From an uncultured bacterium (GTDB taxonomy: Bacteria > Cyanobacteriota > Vampirovibrionia > Gastranaerophilales > Gastranaerophilaceae), in assembly GCA_949292185.1 (NCBI GenBank), contig CASEYP010000031.1, positions 186,001 through 250,000 of the forward strand: 64,000 bases of DNA, in the 5' to 3' direction. Position 1 is the stretch's first letter; each line of letters begins with the position of its first letter. A program made the translations under genes and the position numbers. The notes under the pieces are model-generated. The model saw only the letters and a list, made by a program, of their open reading frames with translations, had not been told where the DNA came from and ran no database searches. Positions 8,640 through 17,273 of this stretch are shown piece after piece.

Positions 8640-9253
8640 TGCCATTTTCTAAAATCTTTGTAACCTGAAGAAATCGCAGCTTGATCAGATAGCGGATCAG
8701 AAAATTTTAAAAGCTTTTTATTTGGCATAGTTCCGGATATCAATGGTTCTAAAAAGCCTTTTGAATAAACTCTTGCAATCCATTTACTAACTTTTTCAGG
8801 AATACCAATAGCTGCACATAGAAAACCATATATATGATTAGAAATATAATTTCCTGTAACAATGTGGTTATTATAACGTGCAAATTGAACTCTCCCTTGT
8901 TTATCTCGTCCTGGGAAATTCATCATAAATTTTGTATCCCATTCTGCGCCGGTTGCAAAATTTTCCAAAAACATTTTTAATGTTTTCAGTTTTCCAAACG
9001 GCTTCATCATCTTTGCTCGAACGTCTATAAACATATCCTTTTTTAATTTTTCATAATCTAATGTAATATCAGGATACGCGTTAGTATGCATATTGGCAGA
9101 CACAGGAAACTTACGCATTTTCATACCTGTGTACCCATCATAAGTCGCATCAAGAACTCTAGGACAGCCATTAAGTTCTAACCACTGATACATCTTTTGT
9201 TTTCTTTCGTTTGCGACAAATCGGCTTATGTAATTTTTTAATAAAATTTTCAT
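8618..9253 (-). CDS. Hypothetical protein, possibly Ntox44-like
   Basis: A 211-residue basic protein without signal peptide or membrane segment. The C-terminal half reads DTKFMMNFPGRDKQG, then NHIVTGNYISNHIYGFLCAA, and ends with SDPLSDQAAISSGYKDF. This spacing is reminiscent of the bacterial toxin 44 (Ntox44) family, in which a GN-x-YGY-x-G helix is followed by a DP-x-DQAAI-x-G motif. The resemblance is from memory and weak, so toxin activity is not claimed. No immunity gene is obvious next to it, although the neighbours at 9358 and 10560 also look effector-like. It converges on proC and shares its terminator. Confidence 0.6.
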   Translation of the reverse strand: MKILLKNYISRFVANERKQKMYQWLELNGCPRVLDATYDGYTGMKMRKFPVSANMHTNAYPDITLDYEKLKKDMFIDVRAKMMKPFGKLKTLKMFLENFATGAEWDTKFMMNFPGRDKQGRVQFARYNNHIVTGNYISNHIYGFLCAAIGIPEKVSKWIARVYSKGFLEPLISGTMPNKKLLKFSDPLSDQAAISSGYKDFRKWQKNTVVR

Positions 9254-9357
9254 ATTTTACCTTTTAAATACATATAATTATAAAATTTTGCTAATTTGTA
9301 AACTAATGTTTACTTCTCACGCTATCAAATTTATTTTTTACAATCTTTATAATCAAT

Positions 9358-10545
9358 ATGCAAATACGACCAATTTTACCAAATTATAATAAAACACAAA
9401 TTCAAAGCAACAATGCCGAGCAACAAACATTTACCGGGTTAAGTTCAAAGTTATCTAAATCTGTTTACAATAAAAATGAAGTAATAAATTTATTTCATAA
9501 ATACGAAACAAAATCTAACGGGATAATAGGAAGAGCTCCAGCAAAATGGATATATTCTATACCTTTTGAAGAACGGAAAACACAAATAAAAATCTTTTAC
9601 GAAAAATTTGGTGAAATAATCGCAAATTTAAGAGCAAAAGACAAAGAAACGGTAAATACAAATACAATACAACAAGAATTAACACAATTATTTCGCACGA
9701 CAGGAATTTTAAACTCCAAACAAAAAGCAAAAATAGCCTACAAAAATTACGGTACATTTGCCGACGTCTATAAACTGGACATAAAAGGTGAAAGTTATGC
9801 AATAAAAGTATTCAAAAAAATCCTTGAAAAGGGCAGTAATTATCACGAACAAAACGGTAACTTTTTTGAACAACCTGTTGCACATTACATTAGTGGAAAA
9901 ATTCCAACGAAAAAAAATAATTTCTTTAAATATTATTTTGGAGATTTAAAAAACGGTATAATGGTTTCTCGATTTGAGGATGGACATAATCCATTTACAG
10001 GTAAACCCTACAGAACAGAACAACTTGGCATTATTACAGGAGAAGAACAACATACTAAAAGTAACAATCTTAACGGAAGAATTCTTGATATCGGAATGGT
10101 AGATATTCTGCCACACGCTAAAAATAAGACTTTTCGATATATTTATACAAAAACTATGCGCAATCAGCTTGCTCCATTTGAAATATTACAAGAAACTCTA
10201 AAGTGGAAACCTTCTAAACTTTATAATGAAAGACTAAAGGGTGTATTCTATTCGCTACAAATAGTTTCCGATGAAAATGCTAAAAAATGTTTGGATTTAT
10301 TGCTACCTGCTGCAGATAACGAAGTAGCTTTATTTATGGCAAATAATATTTTCTATGCCCCATACACTCTTAGAAAAAATATTTTTTATTCTCTATACGA
10401 AAAAAATAATACTAAAATAGATTTAGCTCTAGCTAAAAAACTTGACTATATCAATGGCATAACCTCTAAAGATTCCATAACTTACCAACTATTAAAGAAT
10501 AAAAATAATAATACCATTAATAAAATTCTTGAAGAATCATACTAA
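9358..10545 (+). CDS. Degenerate protein-kinase-like protein with N-terminal FTG tag
   Basis: A 395-residue soluble protein. Residues 21-30 (EQQTFTGLSS) match the FxG/FTG tag of this window. At about residues 129-152, GTFADVYKL followed by YAIKVFKK has the layout of a kinase glycine-rich loop and the ATP-anchoring lysine. Around residue 241, ILDIGMVDI stands where DFG would be, after an N-rich stretch (HTKSNNLNG), but no clear HRD motif is seen. The C-terminal 120 residues are helical and unassigned. The fold may be that of an effector-type or pseudo-kinase. A TATAAT (9348-9353) lies only 4 bases before the ATG and no ribosome site is visible, so translation may be leaderless. It converges with the next gene. 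Confidence 0.65.
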   Translation: MQIRPILPNYNKTQIQSNNAEQQTFTGLSSKLSKSVYNKNEVINLFHKYETKSNGIIGRAPAKWIYSIPFEERKTQIKIFYEKFGEIIANLRAKDKETVNTNTIQQELTQLFRTTGILNSKQKAKIAYKNYGTFADVYKLDIKGESYAIKVFKKILEKGSNYHEQNGNFFEQPVAHYISGKIPTKKNNFFKYYFGDLKNGIMVSRFEDGHNPFTGKPYRTEQLGIITGEEQHTKSNNLNGRILDIGMVDILPHAKNKTFRYIYTKTMRNQLAPFEILQETLKWKPSKLYNERLKGVFYSLQIVSDENAKKCLDLLLPAADNEVALFMANNIFYAPYTLRKNIFYSLYEKNNTKIDLALAKKLDYINGITSKDSITYQLLKNKNNNTINKILEESY

Positions 10546-10559
10546 AAATTATCCCTATA

Positions 10560-11804
10560 TTATTCATTAAAAAAACTTGAGATTTTTTTATACATTTCAA
10601 TAATATCACCCATATCAAATTCCTCGAAAGATGAATTTACAACATTATTATCTTGAATTCCCAATGAAGATTTTAATAAACCTTTGCAAACTCCAAATTT
10701 TTCTTCATCATTCATTTTAGAAAATTCATTACATAATTTTATTCGGCTTTCCAATTTAGGCTTAATTTTACTATCTTTAAGTCCTTCTTGACGGTACATA
10801 TTACTATATTTATAAAGTGCAGAATTTTTAATCACATCAAGATCGGATTTTGGAATATTATTTAAAATAACCTTTCCTGATCTTAGATTTTCAACGAAAA
10901 ATCCTGCCCAACAAACTTCATTTTTATCTTTATAATTATCAAGCAATTTTGCAATATCTATGTTAAACTGAGCAGCCTTGACAAAACTTTTCCCATCATA
11001 TGAAAGATTTTTTTCATATTGTGCAATTTTTTCATCATTTGCAATATTAGCAAATAACTTATCAACTTTTAAAATAACCTGTTTTAAATAATCAAATCCA
11101 AAAACATCAGGATAATGCATGCCTGAAATATTTACCAATCTTTGATTAATATTATCTCCAAACATTAACATCTCATTAAATAAAGGTTGCTTCTCCTTAG
11201 AATCAAAAACAAGAATTAACCCGTCACAATCACTACCAGGAAAAGCCAAAGCTCTACCAACTGAACTATTTCTTTCATAACCTACAAATAAAGGCTTCAT
11301 TTTGGTATAAGTTTCGAGTTTTTTTACAGCGCCTGTAATTTCTTTATTTATATTATCCGTTATTTTATCCAAATTAGGAAACCCTGTAAAATTACAATAT
11401 TCTTGAACAAATGCTCTTTTTTCTAACGGAGTAAGATTATCCAATTTTGATAAACATTTTGCAGCCTCAGGATTTGAAACACATTCGCTTTTTCCGCTCG
11501 AATTTTCAACAAACTGCATAGCCTTTATATCTTTTATATCAATTAGCCAATTTCTAAATTTCGCCAATAAATCTTGAGGAATAGTTTCTTCTATTATACC
11601 CTTAGAAGATACACCTTTGCCTTTAATTGCCTTAACTCCTGCATAACCTAAAACAGCAAGCCCAGCAAGTGTACCTGTTATCTTTACCCCTTGAGAAATT
11701 GATTTATCCTTATTTCCATCAGACTTTGAAAGATTATTTTCTACACTCGTAAATTTAACTTGACCATACCTAGGATGATTTAATTTTTCTATTACCCCTA
11801 ACAT
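10560..11804 (-). CDS. Nucleotidyltransferase-like protein with N-terminal KFTS tag and hydrophobic hairpin
   Basis: A 414-residue protein. Residues 13-22 (YGQVKFTSVE) fit the short tag in a variant form (FTS rather than FTG). Residues 41-58 are a weakly hydrophobic, glycine-rich segment (ITGTLAGLAVLGYAGVKA). Around residues 177-198, SSVGRALAFPGSDCDGLILV resembles the DxD-type metal site of polymerase-beta-fold nucleotidyltransferases, in which a GRA/GS segment precedes SD-x-D and a hydrophobic strand. The remaining C-terminal 200 residues are helical and unassigned. It could transfer a nucleotide to a protein or small molecule; this is inferred from one motif. It converges with the kinase-like gene, 14 bases apart. 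Confidence 0.6.
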   Translation of the reverse strand: MLGVIEKLNHPRYGQVKFTSVENNLSKSDGNKDKSISQGVKITGTLAGLAVLGYAGVKAIKGKGVSSKGIIEETIPQDLLAKFRNWLIDIKDIKAMQFVENSSGKSECVSNPEAAKCLSKLDNLTPLEKRAFVQEYCNFTGFPNLDKITDNINKEITGAVKKLETYTKMKPLFVGYERNSSVGRALAFPGSDCDGLILVFDSKEKQPLFNEMLMFGDNINQRLVNISGMHYPDVFGFDYLKQVILKVDKLFANIANDEKIAQYEKNLSYDGKSFVKAAQFNIDIAKLLDNYKDKNEVCWAGFFVENLRSGKVILNNIPKSDLDVIKNSALYKYSNMYRQEGLKDSKIKPKLESRIKLCNEFSKMNDEEKFGVCKGLLKSSLGIQDNNVVNSSFEEFDMGDIIEMYKKISSFFNE

Positions 11805-11876
11805 ATAATATATAATAACAAAACAAAATTATTTTTGCTATCTAACAAAAAGCACACTAAGACATAAAACAAAATA

Positions 11877-11905
11877 AAAAAGACTAGATAAACTCTAGTC
11901 TTTTT
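11877..11905 (-). terminator. Intrinsic terminator of tRNA-Gln
   Basis: A 12-bp stem (11877-11888 with 11894-11905) and 5-base loop. Read on the minus strand it ends in TCTAGTCTTTTTT, directly after the tRNA-Gln gene. Confidence 0.8.
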
Positions 11906-11910
11906 AATGG

Positions 11911-11983
11911 CTGGGGCGGAAGGATTCGAACCTCCGGGATGGCTGGACCAAAACCAGCTGCCTTACCACTTGGCGACGCCCCA
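11911..11983 (-). tRNA. tRNA-Gln (anticodon TTG)
   Basis: On the minus strand the acceptor TGGGGCG pairs with CGCCCCA. The anticodon stem GCTGG/CCAGC encloses loop TTTTGGT with anticodon TTG. The T arm is GGAGG-TTCGAAT-CCTTC. The discriminator is G and the 3' CCA is encoded (11908-11910). A terminator follows. The roughly 120 bases upstream (11984-12104) are AT-rich and hold no other gene. Confidence 0.93.
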
Positions 11984-12104
11984 TTATTTTGTTTCGTCAC
12001 ATTTATTATTGTATACGGTAAAATTTCATTGTCAATAATTATTACTATTATATTTTTTAGCAAATTTTATTATTTTTAGATTTTAATACTAAAAAGGAGA
12101 AATC

Positions 12105-12593
12105 ATGCAAGTTTCTAAAATTTTTCAAAATGCTGTAAATAAAGGCGGAGAAATACTTTCAAATGGCAATGTTTATGTTTGTCAAAAATCAAAGCACTAT
12201 CCAAACAGATACATTCAAAAAGTAATTGAACCAACAGGAAATTATACAATCCAAGTTAGCGAAAACGGAAATCTTATAAAAAGAATTTCAAAATACTTTT
12301 TAAAAAATAATTCAACACTTACTGATAGTTGGGATTTTTCTAAGAAAAGAGGTATTCATTTAAGCTCCGCAAATCTTAACGATGGGAAATCAATACTTAG
12401 CAGAGTTTTTGACAAAGTTGGCGAACTTAAAATAAATCAAGACGGATTTATCTATCTTCACCATTTTGGCAAACCAGAAACTTATATGACTGAAGTTAAA
12501 ACCCTAAACGGTATAACTTCAACTCCAAAACCATTTAGCCAATTTGCATGGTTAAATAATGAATTTTATAAACACTTTAACATACAGGCTTAA
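12105..12593 (+). CDS. Small hypothetical protein
   Basis: A 162-residue soluble, basic protein of no family I recognise. The middle part has alternating polar and hydrophobic strands (YIQKVIEPTGNYTIQVSENG, LIKRISKYFL), suggesting a beta-rich fold. No tag, signal peptide or membrane segment is present. The start is well supported by AAAAAGGAGAAATC. Its last 17 bases overlap tail-to-tail with the nif3 gene on the other strand, so no terminator fits between them. Confidence 0.75.
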   Translation: MQVSKIFQNAVNKGGEILSNGNVYVCQKSKHYPNRYIQKVIEPTGNYTIQVSENGNLIKRISKYFLKNNSTLTDSWDFSKKRGIHLSSANLNDGKSILSRVFDKVGELKINQDGFIYLHHFGKPETYMTEVKTLNGITSTPKPFSQFAWLNNEFYKHFNIQA

Positions 12594-13278
12594 ATGGAGA
12601 TTCTTCTTTTGCAAAAATAACTTCTACCCCGTCACCAATCAACTGCTTTAATATAGGTAAAATCAAAATTTCAGACTCAAAATGTCCTATATCATAAACT
12701 ACAATTTCACTATCTAATGCAGTATGAAATTTTAAATCTCCTGTTACTAAACATTCAGCACCTAAAAGTTTTGAATCTTTGATAAACTCTGAACCACTCC
12801 CAGCACAAAAAGCAATTCTATTAAGCTTATTTATCCTGTGAGTATTTATAATACGAGCAGTTGGAAAAATCTTTGATATAATTTTGGAAAACTCTCCTGT
12901 TGCTATACCATCTTTAAATTCTACAAATCTAAGAAATTCATGTTCTATATTTATCTTATACTTATCTAAGCCCAAAGTTTTTATTATAGTATCTGTTGTA
13001 CCGCCTTTAGCCTTATCTAAATTTGTATGAGCCGAATAAATATTTATATCTTTCCAATTCATCGGAACAAAAAACAACGGATGATGAGAAACTATCATAT
13101 CACAGTGATGTTCTTTTGCCTGAGAAATTACATCATCTGTAACCGTCAAGCATACCATTACTTTTGAAATTTCATTATCACAAATACAATCTACACCCCA
13201 ACCTGAACAATCCCAAGCTTCTGCTGTCTCTAGTGGTGCAAATTTTTCTATTTCGTTTGATATTTCGTATTTATTCAT
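12577..13278 (-). CDS. Nif3-like dinuclear metal-centre protein
   Basis: A 233-residue member of the NIF3/YbgI family (PF01784), widely conserved and sometimes annotated as GTP cyclohydrolase 1 type 2. The biochemical role is unsettled. Metal-binding features are visible: CDMIVSHHPLFF, NIYSAHTNLDKAKGG, and near the C-terminus VVYDIGHFESE. It is at the short end of the family and lacks the extra PII-like insert of longer members. Its start overlaps the end of coaBC by 8 bases, so it is translated from the gmk-coaBC-nif3 transcript. Its own end overlaps the converging gene at 12105. Confidence 0.9.
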   Translation of the reverse strand: MNKYEISNEIEKFAPLETAEAWDCSGWGVDCICDNEISKVMVCLTVTDDVISQAKEHHCDMIVSHHPLFFVPMNWKDINIYSAHTNLDKAKGGTTDTIIKTLGLDKYKINIEHEFLRFVEFKDGIATGEFSKIISKIFPTARIINTHRINKLNRIAFCAGSGSEFIKDSKLLGAECLVTGDLKFHTALDSEIVVYDIGHFESEILILPILKQLIGDGVEVIFAKEESPFKPVC

Positions 13279-14446
13279 TTATGTATTCCAAAATTTGTCT
13301 TGCTATAACTTTTTTAGGAGCTTTATCCAATTTAACAATTTTGCCGGATTTATCTAAAATTGAAACTTCATTATCATCTGAAGAAAATCCTATATCAGCT
13401 CTTGAAATATCATTTGCAACAAGATAATCACAACCTTTTTTGGCGATTTTTTCTTTTGCATTATTCAATAAATTTTCACTTTCTGCGCAAAATCCGACAA
13501 TAATTTGATGAGTTTTTTTATCACATAAACCCTTTAAAATATCAGGATTTTTAACCAACTCCAAAACTAAATTATCATCATTAGTTTTTTTCATCTTTTG
13601 TTGTGAATAATTTTTAACTCTGTAATCCGCAACAGCTGCTGCCATAATAATATAATCAGAAGTTTCAAATTCTTTATCTATGGCATTTTGCATATCTATT
13701 GCAGATTTAACTTTTACAATTTTATATGGAGCCTCAAAATTTTTTGTTGTAATAAGAACAACTTCTGCACCCATATTTTTGGCAGCATTTGCTATTGCAA
13801 AACCCATTTTGCCTGATGAATAATTTGAAATATATCTTACAGGATCAATATCTTCAATAGTCCCGCCAGATGTAACAACAACCTTTTTGCCTTCTAATTT
13901 TTTAGAATAATTCAAAGCCTCAACTACACTTGAATAAATTTTATCAATAGAACATAATCTACCCTTACCAATGTAACCGCAAGCTAAAAATCCACTCTCA
14001 GGCTCTAAAAATTCAACTCCTAAAGAACGCAATTTGGATATATTTTCTTGAACAACAGGATTGTTCCACATATTACAATTCATTGCGGGTGCTATAATCA
14101 TTTTTTTATTAAATGCACAAGCAATAGATGTTAATAAATTATCAGCAACACCTGTCGCAATTTTAGAAATTGTATTTGCTGTTGCAGGAGCAATCAACAT
14201 AATATCTGCTTCATCCGCAAAGGAAATATGCTCAGGTCGCCAATCTTTTACATTAAACTCTTCTACATATACTTCATTTTGACTTAAATTTTGCAAAGTT
14301 AACTTTGTCACAAAATTCAATGCATTAGGTGTCGCAACAACTCTTACATTTGCGCCATTTTTTTTAAATTTTCTGATAAGTTCACAGATTTTATACGCAG
14401 CAATTCCACCTGTAATACCTATTAAAATATTTTTTCCGTTAAGCAT
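13271..14446 (-). CDS. coaBC: Bifunctional phosphopantothenoylcysteine decarboxylase / phosphopantothenate-cysteine ligase
   Basis: Makes 4'-phosphopantetheine for coenzyme A by joining cysteine to phosphopantothenate (CoaB) and decarboxylating the product (CoaC, FMN). The N-terminal flavoprotein part has LIGITGGIAAYK, EHISFADEADIMLIAPATAN, the PAMNCNMW motif and ACGYIGKGRL. The CoaB part has VVTSGGTIEDIDPVRYISNY followed by SSGKMG. An in-frame ATG lies upstream at 14509, but the ATG at 14446 follows the gmk stop by one base, has GGAA upstream and gives the usual N-terminus (391 residues). It is the middle gene of the gmk-coaBC-nif3 operon. Confidence 0.95.
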   Translation of the reverse strand: MLNGKNILIGITGGIAAYKICELIRKFKKNGANVRVVATPNALNFVTKLTLQNLSQNEVYVEEFNVKDWRPEHISFADEADIMLIAPATANTISKIATGVADNLLTSIACAFNKKMIIAPAMNCNMWNNPVVQENISKLRSLGVEFLEPESGFLACGYIGKGRLCSIDKIYSSVVEALNYSKKLEGKKVVVTSGGTIEDIDPVRYISNYSSGKMGFAIANAAKNMGAEVVLITTKNFEAPYKIVKVKSAIDMQNAIDKEFETSDYIIMAAAVADYRVKNYSQQKMKKTNDDNLVLELVKNPDILKGLCDKKTHQIIVGFCAESENLLNNAKEKIAKKGCDYLVANDISRADIGFSSDDNEVSILDKSGKIVKLDKAPKKVIARQILEYINE

Positions 14447-14447
14447 T

Positions 14448-15014
14448 TTAAGATAATTCCTTTTTGGTAATATCTTCAATTTCACCAACAGCACGAGCAA
14501 TATCGTCATTCACAACAATATAATCATACTGTTTTGCACGTTCTAATTCTACCTTTGCAGCTTCAAGACGTTTTTGTATAGTTTCTTCATCTTCAGTATG
14601 ACGCCCTCTTAAACGCTTTTCCAATTCATCTACTCCAACTCCAGGAGGTGCAATAAATATCAATACAGCTTCAGGCATTTTCTTTTTAACCTGTAACGCT
14701 CCTTGAGTTTCTATCTCAAGTATTATATTCATTCCCTCTTCAAATTTTTGTTTGATAAATTTTTTCTTTGTGCCGTAAAAATTATCAGCAAACTGCGCAT
14801 ATTCTAAAAATTTATCTCTCGCAATACAATCTTGAAACTCATCCTTGGTCAGAAAAAAATAATTAACTCCATCAACTTCACCCGGACGAGGATTTCTTGT
14901 TGTACACGAAATAGAAAGCATAAAATCTTTAGAGTTTCTTTTCATAAACTCATTTAATACAGTGCCTTTTCCAACACCTGAACACCCTGATATTACAAAT
15001 AATTTCTTATCCAT
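14448..15014 (-). CDS. gmk: Guanylate kinase
   Basis: Phosphorylates GMP to GDP with ATP, needed for GTP and dGTP supply. The P-loop ISGCSGVGKGT is at residues 8-18. The GMP-binding part (SCTTRNPRPGEVDGVNYFFL) and the lid region (RLRGRHTEDEETIQKRL) are intact. The length of 188 residues is normal. It is the first gene of a three-gene operon with coaBC and nif3; coaBC begins one base after its stop. Confidence 0.96.
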   Translation of the reverse strand: MDKKLFVISGCSGVGKGTVLNEFMKRNSKDFMLSISCTTRNPRPGEVDGVNYFFLTKDEFQDCIARDKFLEYAQFADNFYGTKKKFIKQKFEEGMNIILEIETQGALQVKKKMPEAVLIFIAPPGVGVDELEKRLRGRHTEDEETIQKRLEAAKVELERAKQYDYIVVNDDIARAVGEIEDITKKELS

Positions 15015-15069
15015 AGATTGATTATACTATGAAGATAAAAAAAATAAATCTATTATTATTTAGCAAATG

Positions 15070-15103
15070 AACGGCGCCGCATAAAAATTTATGCGGCGCC
15101 GTT
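15070..15103. terminator. GC-rich perfect hairpin between groEL and gmk
   Basis: Sixteen base pairs (15070-15085 with 15088-15103) centred on AA, with an ACGGCGCCGC core that stands out in an AT-rich genome. It lies 37 bases after the groEL stop and is the likely groESL terminator. On the minus strand the following T run is weak (ATTTGCTAAATA), so another role is possible. Confidence 0.6.
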
Positions 15104-15139
15104 TACATCATATTTTGAGCTTTGTGATGCTTTAAAAAA

Positions 15140-16804
<1,665 letters not shown>

Positions 16805-16818
16805 TTAAATAATTTTTA

Positions 16819-17103
16819 TTATTCAATAATTGCTAATGCATCTTTAATTGATAAAATTTTATATTCAGAACCGTCTACTTTAACATCAGTTCCAGAATAT
16901 TTAGCATAAAGGATTACATCACCAACTTTAACATCCATTGGTTCTCTTTCACCCTTGTCATTTAATTTTCCAAGTCCAACAGCAACAACTTCACCTCTTT
17001 GAGGTTTTTCTTTTGCACTATCAGGAATAAAAATTCCACCTGAAGTTTGTTCTGTCTCTTCAATAACTTTAATAACAATTCTGTCACCTAATGGTTTAAT
17101 CAT
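16819..17103 (-). CDS. groES: Co-chaperonin GroES (Hsp10)
   Basis: Caps the GroEL ring. It has 94 residues with the N-terminal [20 protein letters not shown], the mobile loop [18 protein letters not shown] and the C-terminal [17 protein letters not shown] strong ribosome site (AAAAGGAGAGGAAATC) precedes the ATG. I looked for a CIRCE operator (TTAGCACTC-N9-GAGTGCTAA) in the 170 bases upstream and see none, so HrcA control of the usual kind is not supported here. Confidence 0.98.
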   Translation of the reverse strand: MIKPLGDRIVIKVIEETEQTSGGIFIPDSAKEKPQRGEVVAVGLGKLNDKGEREPMDVKVGDVILYAKYSGTDVKVDGSEYKILSIKDALAIIE

Positions 17104-17216
17104 GATTTCCTCTCCTTTTTAATATAAATTTTATATTTACATTACATTTATATAACGGTTTTCTTAAAAAATTAATAAAATTAAGGAAAAATTAATTATT
17201 CATAAAATAAAAAAAT

Positions 17217-17240
17217 TGTGGAAGGATATTTCCAACCACA
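17217..17240 (-). terminator. Probable terminator of the glycosyltransferase fusion gene
   Basis: On the minus strand a stem of 5 + 3 base pairs with a 2x2 internal loop (TGTGG..GGA / TCC..CCACA) is followed by ATTTTTTTATTTT. It lies about 35 bases after the stop of the 17274 gene. Confidence 0.55.
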
Positions 17241-17273
17241 TATTTGGAATTAAGCGGGGTAAATGTTTTTATT

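Noticed and set aside
17104-17273. CIRCE (HrcA) operator before groES
   Set aside because: No TTAGCACTC-N9-GAGTGCTAA-like dyad could be found in the upstream region.
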